Source: GWA1-39-11 sp964360265 (GTDB lineage: Bacteria > Patescibacteriota > Microgenomatia > Levybacterales > GWA1-39-11). Taken from it: 33,425 nt of DNA. Positions 6,778-13,874 of the stretch are shown here, in pieces (within the stretch, counting starts at the first letter, position 1; each line of letters begins with the position of its first letter). A model generated the notes under the pieces. The model worked only from the letters and a program-made list of their open reading frames with translations, was not told where the DNA came from and did not search any database. The stretch covers positions 1-33,425 of the forward strand of contig CAYHUY010000009.1 in the NCBI GenBank assembly GCA_964360265.1, given 5' to 3'. The position numbers were made by a program, and so were the translations under genes.

Positions 6778-7206
6778 GTGCTGAAGGCTACTTACGACAC
6801 AAACATTCTCGTATCGGGAACTACAGTTTTACAAGGACCAATAGCTAATGTAATAAATGCATGGATTGACGATGAAATAGAACTGATTACATCCAAGCCA
6901 CTTATTGATGAACTTTCAGAAACACTTCAAAAACCATATTTTGTCTCGAAACTTTCTGATGAGCAAATACAATCATATATAGACATAATTAAAAATCGTG
7001 CAACTATAGTTTCAATCACTACACCAATACCTACTGTTTCACAAGATCCAGATGATAATTTAGTTCTTGCGACTGCAGAAAGCGGTACAGCATCTTTTAT
7101 CGTAACAGGTGACCATCAACTCCTAGACTTGAAACAATATAAGAATATAAAAATTGTAAACGCAAGGGCTTTTTCGGAAATTCTTGAAGAAGAAAAAGCT
7201 GCTTGA
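6778..7206 (+). CDS. PIN-domain toxin (putative ribonuclease)
   Basis: 142 residues with a GTG start 2 nt after the antitoxin stop. The PIN fold is clear: strand plus first acid in ATYDTNILVSG (Asp7), second acid in PLIDELSE (Glu45), the DPDDNLVLATA motif (Asp92/Asp93) and IVTGDHQLLDL (Asp112). These acids bind the Mg2+ or Mn2+ of a single-strand RNase. This matches the subfamily annotated as putative toxin component of TA systems. All catalytic residues are present, so it should be active when free of the antitoxin. The RNA target cannot be read from the sequence. Confidence 0.9.
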   Translation: MLKATYDTNILVSGTTVLQGPIANVINAWIDDEIELITSKPLIDELSETLQKPYFVSKLSDEQIQSYIDIIKNRATIVSITTPIPTVSQDPDDNLVLATAESGTASFIVTGDHQLLDLKQYKNIKIVNARAFSEILEEEKAA

Positions 7207-7308
7207 AGTTCTTTCTGTGTGGTACCCTATTTGTATGACAGGTCCTTCGAATTCCTCAGGAGAGGCAAAAAATGTTTACTATCCTAATCTTCCCTGCTTG
7301 AGCCATTT

Positions 7309-7321
7309 TTCCGCCGCGGAA
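7309..7321. repeat. GC-rich palindrome between convergent genes
   Basis: TTCCGCCGCGGAA, with arms TTCCGC and GCGGAA around one C. It is short and not followed by a T run on either strand, so it is not a standard terminator. It resembles the TCCGCC...GGCGGA palindrome found in secA at 5423-5438. Confidence 0.4.
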
Positions 7322-7343
7322 GAATAACGCATACTTAAAACGT

Positions 7344-8765
7344 TCAAATCCGGATTTTCTTTTTAAATATGAACTGTTCGCTTGTCTGGTAAAAAATTTC
7401 ATAATTAGGATCTTGTTTTAGAGTTTCAAGAAGATAATTAATATCCTCGATGAGGAAATAATTATTAGGATTCTGACCGGGACGTCCATCAATGACAATA
7501 TATTCGGGCACTTTTTGTGTATAGAAATCGGGTTTATATTTGCCAGGGTTTGACTGCAATACATATACTTCCTGGTGTGTAAATCTAACTGCAAGATTAT
7601 TTTGTGCCATGACGGTTGAATCGCTTGGAATTTTATTTACTAAATCATTTAAAAACTTAAAATCCTTGGAATGCTCATAGAAGGTTGGGTTATACGAAAG
7701 ACCAAATGAACCATGCAGGACGAACCTATATAAAAATAAAGAGTTTGCGATTAGAGCTAGAGCAATAAAGTTTAAAATTTGTTTTTTTAAAATTTTTGCT
7801 TGAAGAAATTTAATACTAAATATTGATGCTATTCCCATGATTCCCGCTAAAAGGGCACTATAATGAAGGCCAATTCCCCAACGGGTGTAAGCAAAAGGTG
7901 GATAAAAGCGGACTAAAAAATCTTGGAACATCAGAAGATAAAAAGGGTAAGAAAATATCGGAAGAAATCCGAAATTTAGGAAACTCACGAACAACGTTCG
8001 AATTTTAATTTCGTTGTCAAAAAAAGTACTTGCGACTTGAATTGGATTTAGAGAAATGTCTTGCTGGTATTGATAAAAACCCCCAGAAAAATAAGGGATA
8101 ATATGGCTTATTGAAATATATCCCCAAAGTAGAGAAACAATGCATGTTGCAATCGCAAGTTTTAAATATGATCTATTAATAAAATAAATAGAGATCCCAA
8201 TCCCAAGTCCTACCAGATAATTACTTTCTTTAAATCCTAGAAATATGACAAGCATAACCCAAAACCACCTGAATTGTTTTTTAACTAACGAAAGATAAGC
8301 TACCATAAGGGGAAGAGTTGCAAGCGTTGCCTCATGGAAATCCGTAATTACTGCATTTTGAAGCCCGGCAAACGAAAAATATGTAACAAGAATTGCAAGG
8401 GCATGGAATCGGTTTTTAAGAAGTACAGTTCCTATCAAATAAAGTACGAATCCTGATAAGCCGACAATTATGGCTTGGGCGACAAGTAGTACCTCCCGTT
8501 TATCGGATAACCAGTAAAGAGGGGAAAGCAAAAATATACTTGGATTAAAATGATCTGCAAAAATCCATTTGCCTCCTACCACTAAATGATCAATTATGGG
8601 TGGCGCAAAATGCGCTACTTTCCAGATTGCCTGATCAAAAATCCCAAAGTCGTAAAAAAATGATTCATACTGCCAATAGCGGTTTAAAGAAATTAATGAA
8701 CCCGCAAGGATAAATAATAAGCACGTCAAAGAAGCGATAAATGTTGGAAGACTTATTTTATCCAC
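7344..8765 (-). CDS. DUF2079 multi-pass membrane protein
   Basis: 473 residues with roughly ten or more hydrophobic segments. The N-terminal part carries the DUF2079 signature: FYDFGIFDQAIWKVAHF followed by GGKWIFADHFNPSIFLLSPLYWL, then QNAVITDFHEATLATLPLM. The family is distantly like GT-C glycosyltransferases, with conserved acids and a histidine near the first external loop, so a lipid-linked sugar transferase role is plausible but unproven. The C-terminal 130 residues (NKIPSDSTVMAQNNLAVRFTHQEVYVL ... YIVIDGRPG) form the soluble domain usual for the family. The GTG start is fixed by a TGaTATAAT box 5 nt before it. Convergent with the PIN toxin gene. Confidence 0.85.
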   Translation of the reverse strand: MDKISLPTFIASLTCLLFILAGSLISLNRYWQYESFFYDFGIFDQAIWKVAHFAPPIIDHLVVGGKWIFADHFNPSIFLLSPLYWLSDKREVLLVAQAIIVGLSGFVLYLIGTVLLKNRFHALAILVTYFSFAGLQNAVITDFHEATLATLPLMVAYLSLVKKQFRWFWVMLVIFLGFKESNYLVGLGIGISIYFINRSYLKLAIATCIVSLLWGYISISHIIPYFSGGFYQYQQDISLNPIQVASTFFDNEIKIRTLFVSFLNFGFLPIFSYPFYLLMFQDFLVRFYPPFAYTRWGIGLHYSALLAGIMGIASIFSIKFLQAKILKKQILNFIALALIANSLFLYRFVLHGSFGLSYNPTFYEHSKDFKFLNDLVNKIPSDSTVMAQNNLAVRFTHQEVYVLQSNPGKYKPDFYTQKVPEYIVIDGRPGQNPNNYFLIEDINYLLETLKQDPNYEIFYQTSEQFIFKKKIRI

Positions 8766-8770
8766 AGTTT

Positions 8771-8779
8771 ATTATATCA
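8771..8779 (-). promoter_or_regulatory. Extended -10 promoter of the DUF2079 gene
   Basis: TGaTATAAT on the minus strand, a consensus extended -10, ends 5 nt before the GTG start. Transcription should begin at or within the start codon, so the mRNA is leaderless. Confidence 0.7.
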
Positions 8780-8780
8780 G

Positions 8781-8978
8781 TCAGCGTGGAGTTTGGGGTT
8801 TAAATTTTGATTCAGGCATTCCCTCGCCTGTTGCGCGTTCCTGATCACGTAAATCAATTACATGATCAGCATGATCAGGTTTCATATCCTGATGTCTATC
8901 TAGCCTGACCATTGTTTCTATATATATTGTTCGTAAGGCTCTTTTGGACTGGGCCTTTCCTGTTCGGGCATTATTCAA
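8781..8978 (-). CDS. Possible 65-residue hydrophilic protein
   Basis: A charged ORF (MNNARTGKAQSKRALRTIYIETMVRLDRHQDMK ... ESKFKPQTPR) with a TTG start, within the otherwise gene-free 340 bases between the DUF2079 gene and the ACT-like gene. A TTGACA-N18-TATTAT promoter lies immediately upstream on the same strand but so close that the TTG would fall before the expected transcript start. A later internal ATG (MVRLDRHQDM) may be the real start. The DHADH stretch comes from a duplicated ATGATC in the DNA. No family recognised. Confidence 0.3.
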   Translation of the reverse strand: MNNARTGKAQSKRALRTIYIETMVRLDRHQDMKPDHADHVIDLRDQERATGEGMPESKFKPQTPR

Positions 8979-9007
8979 TAATAAGACCTTCTTTCTGATA
9001 ATGTCAA
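8978..9007 (-). promoter_or_regulatory. Minus-strand promoter upstream of the 65-residue ORF
   Basis: TTGACA (complement of 9002-9007), an 18-nt spacer and TATTAT (complement of 8978-8983). This is a near-consensus promoter firing leftwards. It would transcribe the small ORF at 8781-8978 and perhaps read into the DUF2079 gene. Confidence 0.5.
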
Positions 9008-9105
9008 ATTTTCAATAAAATATTAAAAAAAAATAAAATATGTTAAACTTTAAACAGTTCGACTCGTTCCACTCGCTCACTGCAAGCGCGGAGAGTTCGA
9101 AAATC

Positions 9106-9750
9106 ATGATAACCGTACCTGAAGCTACAAAAAAGATTATAGAACGGTCAAGATACCTTTCGGAAGCCATCTCAAAAGGAATTATCAACTATTCTGCGCT
9201 CGCCCGGTATATAAGACCTGAAATCGAGCAAATTCTAATTAAGAAGGTGAGCTTAGCCTCAGTCATAATGGCACTGAACCGAATAAGCTCGGACTTTCAA
9301 CCGAAGTTTGTATCATCAAATATTTTTAAAATAGTACCAGAATTAAGTGTTCGTTCGGGTTTTAGATATGTCGCGCTTTCAAGCGATTCGGCAGCGGGTT
9401 TATCATTACTTCTTTCCCGCGAAACAGATCCAAAATCTTTGTTTTTTAAATCACAAGGCAGGCGTGAAACAACATTTATCTTAAGCCAGGATCTTTTTGA
9501 TAAGTATAAAAATGCAATTGAAGGCAAGAATCCAATTATTATTGTTCCAAAAGTCAGCGCTCTTACTATCTACTTGCCCCAAGAAGCTATAAAAACACCT
9601 GGAATTTATTATTTTTTCTTAAAATCACTTGCATGGGAAGGGATAAATGTTTTGGAACTTATTTCAACCCCGGGAGAACTAATTCTTATTATTGAAGACA
9701 CAACGACAGAACGCACTTTCGGAATTATTAAATCCCTTTTTGCAAGTTAA
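9106..9750 (+). CDS. Uncharacterised protein with ACT-like C-terminus
   Basis: About 214 residues from the chosen ATG (MITVPEATKKIIERSRYLSEAISKGIINYSALARYI). GGAGAG (9090-9095) precedes it by 10 nt. An in-frame ATG at 9040 would add 22 residues of poor character. The N-terminal 60 residues are helical and look like a small regulatory or winged-helix domain. The C-terminus (IYYFFLKSLAWEGINVLELISTPGELILIIEDTTTERTFGIIKSLF) follows the beta-alpha-beta pattern of aspartokinase-type ACT domains, which bind small ligands. There is no kinase domain. I infer a stand-alone ligand-sensing protein; its ligand and partner are unknown. Confidence 0.65.
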   Translation: MITVPEATKKIIERSRYLSEAISKGIINYSALARYIRPEIEQILIKKVSLASVIMALNRISSDFQPKFVSSNIFKIVPELSVRSGFRYVALSSDSAAGLSLLLSRETDPKSLFFKSQGRRETTFILSQDLFDKYKNAIEGKNPIIIVPKVSALTIYLPQEAIKTPGIYYFFLKSLAWEGINVLELISTPGELILIIEDTTTERTFGIIKSLFAS

Positions 9751-9759
9751 AGAAGATAG

Positions 9760-9765
9760 TATACT
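9760..9765 (+). promoter_or_regulatory. -10 box of the 9773 gene
   Basis: TATACT lies 7 nt before the ATG at 9773 and predicts a leaderless start there. It supports 9773 over an in-frame ATG at 9692, which lies inside the preceding gene. Confidence 0.5.
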
Positions 9766-9772
9766 ATATGTA

Positions 9773-10660
9773 ATGTCAAAGGGATCGCCAATTTATAAAA
9801 ACCTTCGCGATAAGTGGATTGCAAGACACAAAGAGCTGCAGGGTGCGCTTTGGGCCGCGCATGGGGATGCAATTAATGATTTTGTTAATAATACAAAAAA
9901 TTTCGCAATCGGTTCAATTTCAGGACTAATGCTTTTGTCAAGTCCTACGGCAACTCTTCTTGCGCCTCCCCTATCACTTGCGGTTGAAGAGAAAAATCTA
10001 TCGATTGATAAAAGCGTTTTTTTAGTTTCGGATCTTTCGAATATTCTGCCAAAGGAGGTTCGAACCTTAACGCCGGAAGAAGAAAATTCGGCTGCCCAAA
10101 TTTTGACTCGAGATTTTGGATTCCCAGTAACACCTGAGCTTTCAGGTATTCGATTGAATCGATCATACGGATATATTGGAGCAGAACAACACTTGGCTCG
10201 TTATCCTGGGGATACAATGAGTAGTCACTTTGATCCGCCGGCCAGCGGATCGGAAGGTTCGAATAAATATTATTCCTCCGGGATGGCGCCGGGGCTTGGC
10301 GCTTGGGGATATTTTGCGAATTCTGCCTCAGGACTTACTCAAAAAGACGTGAACCGTGAGAAATATTATATTGCTGCTCAAACTTTTCTTGCCCCCGGAT
10401 TTGCTGAACATACCCGCGAATATATATCTTTTTTTAAATTCCGTAAAATGCTGGTTCTTAATCCCGAAAATGGTCACGCGATGGTTGTTGTAATAGGGGA
10501 CGCCGGACCTGCGGCATGGACAGGTAAAAGTTTGGGTGGAAGCCCCGAAGTTATGAAGTATCTTGAGCGAGTTGATGGCCGCGCGCGCGGTCCTGTGTTA
10601 TATTTTTTTATAGACGACCCTAAAGATAAAGTGCCATTGGGGCCAATCGCCCCGAAGTAA
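9773..10660 (+). CDS. Membrane-anchored protein with possible RlpA/3D-like double-psi barrel
   Basis: 295 residues from the ATG at 9773. One hydrophobic segment (FAIGSISGLMLLSSPTATLLAPPLSLAV, about residues 44-71) would leave the rest outside the membrane. The C-terminal part reads KMLVLNPENGHAMVVVIGDAGPAAWTGKSLGGSPEVMKYL ... GPVLYFFIDD. That resembles the V-x-N-x-x-N-G-x-x-V-V-V-x-x-x-D-x-G-P pattern of RlpA/3D/expansin double-psi beta-barrels, some of which cut peptidoglycan at a conserved Asp; this is my inference from pattern alone. DPPASGSEG (154-162) is encoded by a GC-rich palindrome like those in secA. The stop codon lies inside a hairpin. Confidence 0.6.
   Translation: MSKGSPIYKNLRDKWIARHKELQGALWAAHGDAINDFVNNTKNFAIGSISGLMLLSSPTATLLAPPLSLAVEEKNLSIDKSVFLVSDLSNILPKEVRTLTPEEENSAAQILTRDFGFPVTPELSGIRLNRSYGYIGAEQHLARYPGDTMSSHFDPPASGSEGSNKYYSSGMAPGLGAWGYFANSASGLTQKDVNREKYYIAAQTFLAPGFAEHTREYISFFKFRKMLVLNPENGHAMVVVIGDAGPAAWTGKSLGGSPEVMKYLERVDGRARGPVLYFFIDDPKDKVPLGPIAPK
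10232..10251. repeat. In-frame GC-rich palindrome, variant copy
   Basis: GATCCGC (10232-10238) and GCGGATC (10245-10251) flank CGGCCA. The core TCCGCCGGCCAGCGGA differs from the secA copy TCCGCCAGCCGGCGGA mainly by the order of its centre. It encodes DPPASGS in a loop rich in S and G of the possible barrel protein. Confidence 0.55.
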
Positions 10661-10669
10661 AACTTCGGG
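10651..10669 (+). terminator. Hairpin overlapping a stop codon
   Basis: CCCGAAGT (10651-10658) and ACTTCGGG (10662-10669) form a perfect 8-bp stem around AAA, and the TAA stop lies in the stem and loop. An AT-rich tract follows but there is no solid T run, so termination would be weak. The tract at 10671-10700 consists of repeated ATTTAAAATT-like units. Confidence 0.5.
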
Positions 10670-10694
10670 AATTTAAAATTTAAAATTTATAATT

Positions 10695-10700
10695 TAAAAT
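10695..10700 (+). promoter_or_regulatory. -10 box of the 10707 gene
   Basis: TAAAAT 6 nt before the ATG. A TATAAT at 10688-10693 is an alternative. Both lie in an AT-rich repeat tract, so the call is weaker than for the extended boxes. Confidence 0.4.
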
Positions 10701-10706
10701 TAGTGT

Positions 10707-11036
10707 ATGATTAAACATTTTTACAGTTATCACGTAGAGATAGAGTCGTTAATAATAGAAATAGAGTCGCTTGATATAGAAAAACATGAAAAAAAACATC
10801 TGATTTCGCTTGCTGAGTCTCATATTCACAACTCTATTATTGGGACTATAATGTCAGAGTTGAAAAAAGAGGATAAAGGAACGTTGCTCTCGTATCTGAA
10901 CTCACGTGATCATGAAAAAATTTGGAAATTCTTAAACAATAGAATTAAGAATGTTGAGGGAAAAATTCAAGAAACAGCAGCCGCAATTAAGAAGGAGCTT
11001 TTTGGCGATGTTCGTAAATTAAAAGTGAAAAAATAA
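10707..11036 (+). CDS. Small helical hypothetical protein
   Basis: 109 residues, almost entirely predicted helix (YHVEIESLIIEIESLDIEKHEKKHLISLAESHIHNSIIGTIMSEL ... NNRIKNVEGKIQETAAAIKKELFGDVRKLKVKK). It is rich in E and K, has no signal peptide or membrane segment, and is probably a cytoplasmic helical bundle. It stands alone between an upstream hairpin and the convergent MazG-like gene, whose stop is 2 nt away. I do not recognise a named family; small proteins of this character are common next to housekeeping genes in candidate-phyla genomes. Confidence 0.7.
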   Translation: MIKHFYSYHVEIESLIIEIESLDIEKHEKKHLISLAESHIHNSIIGTIMSELKKEDKGTLLSYLNSRDHEKIWKFLNNRIKNVEGKIQETAAAIKKELFGDVRKLKVKK

Positions 11037-11037
11037 A

Positions 11038-11364
11038 TTATTTTTCCTTTTCAATTCTTTCAGAAATTGTCTTTAGTTTATCGCGAACTGCCCGGTCCAT
11101 ATCTACATTGGCAGACGTGGCAAGCTGTACAAGAGTAAGCAAGACGTCTGCAAATTCCTGATAGATATTTCTCTTGTCAAAATGATCAAGTTTTGCTTTC
11201 CTTTGAAGTCTCAGAATCGAGAGTATATCATTGCATAGTTCTCCTACTTCCTCATTTAATTTAACGGTAAGAGTAAGAATTTCTTTCTCTCTAGGCGTTG
11301 AGAGTGTATAGTCTACTTTGGTCTTTAATTTTTTTACCCTGTTCTCAATCTCTTTTATATCCAC
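11038..11364 (-). CDS. MazG-like nucleotide pyrophosphohydrolase
   Basis: 108 residues from a GTG start, a compact all-alpha NTP-PPase. The metal-binding motif is KLNEEVGELCNDI (Glu38, Glu39, Glu42), and the second half-site is YQEFADVLLTLVQLA (Glu70, Asp73). Such enzymes hydrolyse (d)NTPs to monophosphates, often non-canonical ones. The start is set by a TGcTATAAT box 6 nt before the GTG. The open frame continues 38 codons further upstream, but that stretch is hydrophobic nonsense running through the promoter. Divergent from the 11428 membrane-protein gene, with 63 nt between them carrying both promoters. Confidence 0.8.
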   Translation of the reverse strand: MDIKEIENRVKKLKTKVDYTLSTPREKEILTLTVKLNEEVGELCNDILSILRLQRKAKLDHFDKRNIYQEFADVLLTLVQLATSANVDMDRAVRDKLKTISERIEKEK

Positions 11365-11370
11365 AAAAAT

Positions 11371-11379
11371 ATTATAGCA
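11371..11379 (-). promoter_or_regulatory. Extended -10 promoter of the MazG-like gene
   Basis: TGcTATAAT on the minus strand, 6 nt before the GTG start. It decides the start codon and predicts a leaderless message. Confidence 0.7.
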
Positions 11380-11415
11380 TACGCTTTTTATTGTAGATAT
11401 TGCTATTTGTTGCAT

Positions 11416-11421
11416 TATAAT
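11416..11421 (+). promoter_or_regulatory. -10 promoter of the 11428 gene
   Basis: TATAAT 6 nt before the ATG, facing away from the MazG-like promoter 40 bp to the left. It favours the ATG at 11428 over an in-frame upstream start at 11407. Confidence 0.6.
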
Positions 11422-11427
11422 AATAAT

Positions 11428-11817
11428 ATGACTAAGCCAAAACAGGAGGCCATCGAAGGCGAATTGATAGAGACACAATGGGACATTAAGAGAATTATAA
11501 TTGGAACCGTAATTATCATTACCTTATTAATCCTCGCAAGTTATTTGTTTTCAAGTGGAGTTAAGGATGTGCAAGATACGCAAACTCTAGGTGTAATTTC
11601 TAGCGACGCGAGCGAAAGAGAGCCAGCCCCCCTTCCTAAAAAAGAAGACATAGAAACTATAATACGCGGTGCTCAAGAAACATTATCTACGATTACATCT
11701 GATAATCTAACTTCATCACAGGCAGCAATTCAAAGATTAATAACGGATTTTCAGAAACTCAAGGAAGATAAAGGGCCGGCAGGTATTCTGTGTGAATTGG
11801 TTTGTAAAGACAAATAG
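11428..11817 (+). CDS. Single-pass membrane protein, function unknown
   Basis: 129 residues. A short acidic cytoplasmic N-terminus (MTKPKQEAIEGELIETQWDIKR) is followed by one membrane helix (IIIGTVIIITLLILASYLF) and an external domain predicted to be helical (EDIETIIRGAQETLSTITSDNLTSSQAAIQRLITDFQKLKED), ending in CELVCKDK with two cysteines. No family recognised. It is divergently transcribed from the MazG-like gene and 31 nt ahead of the next membrane-protein gene, which has its own promoter. Confidence 0.7.
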   Translation: MTKPKQEAIEGELIETQWDIKRIIIGTVIIITLLILASYLFSSGVKDVQDTQTLGVISSDASEREPAPLPKKEDIETIIRGAQETLSTITSDNLTSSQAAIQRLITDFQKLKEDKGPAGILCELVCKDK

Positions 11818-11831
11818 CTTATTCTGAAATT

Positions 11832-11840
11832 TGTTAGAAT
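11832..11840 (+). promoter_or_regulatory. Extended -10 promoter of the 11849 gene
   Basis: TGtTAGAAT 8 nt before the GTG start; leaderless by position. Confidence 0.6.
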
Positions 11841-11848
11841 TATAGAAC

Positions 11849-12421
11849 GTGAGATTATCTTTAAAACATAAGAATCTAATCCTTCTTTTTCTGGGATTAG
11901 CCGGCGGAGTCTTTCTTTATTACTACAAGCCTTTCCATGATTTTTTGACAAATTTAGGCGGATATGGATATATAAGCGCATTTATTGCCGGACTCCTATA
12001 TGATTCCACTGTAACTGTTGTGACAGGGGTGGGTATGTTGCTGATATTAGGAGAAGTTTTGCCGAGATGGCAAGTCGCGCTCATTGGAGGAGTTGGAGCC
12101 GTAATAGGAGATTTCATTGTATATAAGTTTGTCAAAAATAACGTAATGGAGGAGCTCGCGCCGGTGTTTGAAACTGTTGAGGACGGCATCGGGAGAAAAA
12201 GGATTAGAGCTATCGAGCATCTTTTGCACACCAAGTATTTTCACTGGACGCTGCCTCTTATAGGAGCCATATTAATTGGTTCCCCTTTTCCAAATGAACT
12301 TGCTTGGGGAATTATGGGAATTACAAAAATGAAAAATTACCAGGTGATTCTCCTATCATTTGTAGTCAACTTTACCGGGATTACGTTACTATTGTCTGCC
12401 TCAACTGCCCTTAAATCATAA
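11849..12421 (+). CDS. VTT/DedA-like membrane protein
   Basis: 190 residues with a GTG start and about five hydrophobic segments. The central part (GYISAFIAGLLYDSTVTVVTGVGMLLILGEVLPRWQVALIGGVGAVIGDFIVYKFVKN) and the later ILIGSPFPNELAWGIMGITKMKNYQVI are arranged like the re-entrant-loop plus helix pattern of VTT (DedA/SNARE-associated) proteins, which move lipids across membranes. The similarity is in layout and in the G-x-P-x-P-x-E-type motif; this is an inference. The next gene, prfB, has its own promoter 9 nt after the stop. Confidence 0.6.
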   Translation: MRLSLKHKNLILLFLGLAGGVFLYYYKPFHDFLTNLGGYGYISAFIAGLLYDSTVTVVTGVGMLLILGEVLPRWQVALIGGVGAVIGDFIVYKFVKNNVMEELAPVFETVEDGIGRKRIRAIEHLLHTKYFHWTLPLIGAILIGSPFPNELAWGIMGITKMKNYQVILLSFVVNFTGITLLLSASTALKS

Positions 12422-12430
12422 CCCTTAATT

Positions 12431-12439
12431 TGATACAAT
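12431..12439 (+). promoter_or_regulatory. Extended -10 promoter of prfB
   Basis: TGaTACAAT 8 nt before the ATG at 12448. It supports ATG 12448 over an in-frame TTG at 12430, which lies upstream of the predicted transcript start. Confidence 0.6.
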
Positions 12440-12447
12440 CGAGGTCT

Positions 12448-13449
12448 ATGGAAGATTTACTAAATAGAGCTAAAACCTTACTTAGCAGGATTAATGTTGC
12501 GGAAAAGAAAATTCGAGCCCGTGAAATAGAGGCTGAGTCAACAGATCCTGATTTTTGGAAAGATACACAAAGGGCAACTTTCAAAATGAAAGAAATGGCT
12601 GCCCTTCAAAAAGAAGTTGAAGATGCAGAAAAACTTTCGCAATATATTGAATCGAATAATACAACAGGTCTAAGCTCGCTTCTTTCTAAAATGGAAGTCT
12701 ATTTATACCTTGCCGGCCCGTATGACAAGAGTAATGCAATCCTTTCAATTCACGCCGGACAAGGAGGAGCCGATGCTATGGATTGGGCGGAAATGTTATC
12801 CCGAATGTACGCCCGGTACTTTGAAAGAAAAGATTTTAAATATGAAGTTTTAGATGAAACAGTTGGAGAAGAAGCAGGGATAAAAAGCGTTTCGATTGCA
12901 GCCGAGGGAGAGTTCGCATATGGATACTTAAAAGGCGAGCAGGGTGTTCATCGCTTGGTTCGTTTGTCGCCTTTTAACGCGAACAAACTCCGTCATACAT
13001 CATTTGCTTTAGTTGAAGTTTTGCCGCAAGTAGAGACTGCGGAATTTGAGGTAAGAGACGATGATTTGGAGTGGGATTTCTACCGTGCCTCATCCCACGG
13101 AGGACAGAATGTCCAGAAGGTATCAAGCGCCGTCCGCCTCAAGCATAAGCCGACAGGAATAGTTGTAACTTGCCAGACAGAAAGACAACAGGCACAGAAT
13201 CGTGAAAATGCGTTAAAACTTTTAAAGGCAAAATTATGGGTGCTCGAACAAGAAAAGCGATCCAAAGAGGAAAAAGAGCTAAAAGGGATATACCGCGCAC
13301 CGTCTTGGGGCAACCAGATTCGCTCATACGTTCTCCATCCATATCAAATGGTTAAGGATCTCCGTACCAAAGTCGAAACCAGCAATACTCAAGGAGTATT
13401 AGATGGCGATATTGATATTTTCATCGACGCCGAACTGAAAACAGTTTAA
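12448..13449 (+). CDS. prfB: Peptide chain release factor 2
   Basis: Recognises UGA and UAA stops and triggers peptide release. 333 residues from the ATG. Class-defining motifs are the tripeptide SPF (174-176, in VRLSPFNANKLRHTSF), which marks RF2 rather than RF1, and GGQ (218-220, in ASSHGGQNVQKVSSAVRLKH), the peptidyl-transferase centre motif. The N-terminal helical domain (1-95) is normal. The frame is uninterrupted, so the programmed +1 frameshift at an early UGA seen in E. coli prfB is absent and autoregulation by that route is not expected. RF2 also shows that UGA is a stop here, unlike in Gracilibacteria and Absconditabacteria. Confidence 0.96.
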   Translation: MEDLLNRAKTLLSRINVAEKKIRAREIEAESTDPDFWKDTQRATFKMKEMAALQKEVEDAEKLSQYIESNNTTGLSSLLSKMEVYLYLAGPYDKSNAILSIHAGQGGADAMDWAEMLSRMYARYFERKDFKYEVLDETVGEEAGIKSVSIAAEGEFAYGYLKGEQGVHRLVRLSPFNANKLRHTSFALVEVLPQVETAEFEVRDDDLEWDFYRASSHGGQNVQKVSSAVRLKHKPTGIVVTCQTERQQAQNRENALKLLKAKLWVLEQEKRSKEEKELKGIYRAPSWGNQIRSYVLHPYQMVKDLRTKVETSNTQGVLDGDIDIFIDAELKTV

Positions 13450-13458
13450 ATTTCGAAT

Positions 13459-13841
13459 ATGAATAAGGTAGGAGTTGGAGTAGGAGTGATCATTCAGAAA
13501 GACGGAAAAGTTCTTTTAGGAAAAAGACTAGGCGATCACGGGAAAGGGACCTGGTGTCCTCCTGGTGGGCATTTAGAGTATCGTGAAACTTTCGAGGGAA
13601 GTGCTAGGAGAGAAGTACAAGAAGAAGCTAGGATTTCGATCAAAAATATCAGATTCGGTGCTGTCACAAATGATGTATTTCTTGAAATTGGTTCGAATGG
13701 GATAAATTACCAAAACCCCTCTTCCTGTCAATGCAAAACCTCCTCAAAAAAAACTTCCACCCATTCAACACAGAACCTATTATAAGTATGAGTACTCAGT
13801 GGGTAGATATTGACAATTATATGCGAATCTTATTAAGATAA
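13459..13841 (+). pseudogene. Nudix hydrolase, broken by deletion and frameshift
   Basis: The first 78 codons are a good Nudix domain: VGVIIQKDGKVLLGKRLGDHGKGTWCPPGGHLEYRETFEGSARREVQEEARI, with the box G37-x5-E43-x7-R51-E52-V-x-E55-E56. The box glycine near the end is replaced by Arg58. After NDVFLEIGS the frame turns to low-quality text and stops at 13785. The frame opening at 13695 instead reads EWDKLPKPLFLSMQNLLKKNFHPF, the normal Nudix C-terminal helix, and runs to 13841. The strands that normally join these parts (about 25-30 residues) are missing. The gene therefore carries a deletion of length not divisible by three. It could be true decay or an assembly slip. It follows prfB by 9 nt and probably shared its transcript. 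Confidence 0.8.
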
Positions 13842-13863
13842 TACTGGTCATCTGAATGACCGA

Positions 13864-13871
13864 TATATTAT
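13864..13871 (+). promoter_or_regulatory. -10 region of the TrpR-like gene
   Basis: Overlapping TATATT (13864-13869) and TATTAT (13866-13871) lie 5-6 nt before tandem ATG codons at 13875 and 13878, again giving an almost leaderless message. Confidence 0.4.
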
Positions 13872-13874
13872 TAT

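Noticed and set aside
8821..8900. CRISPR-like or operator repeats (CATGATCAG twice, CCTGAT motifs)
   Set aside because: Only two close copies without spacers of regular length; more likely a small duplication within a possible short ORF.
9040..9105. 22-codon N-terminal extension of the ACT-like protein
   Set aside because: FKQFDSFHSLTASAESSKI does not fit the following helical domain, and GGAGAG lies ahead of the ATG at 9106. It remains possible but is less likely.
11365..11478. 38-codon N-terminal extension of the MazG-like protein
   Set aside because: It runs through the divergent promoter region and is hydrophobic without MazG similarity; a TGcTATAAT box 6 nt before the GTG at 11364 fixes the start.
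11774..11784. Partial palindromic element (GGGCCGGCAGG) in the 11428 gene
   Set aside because: Only half of the palindrome is present and the peptide GPAGI has no insert-like context.
12448..12560. Programmed frameshift in prfB
   Set aside because: The frame is continuous from ATG to GGQ and no early in-frame UGA exists.
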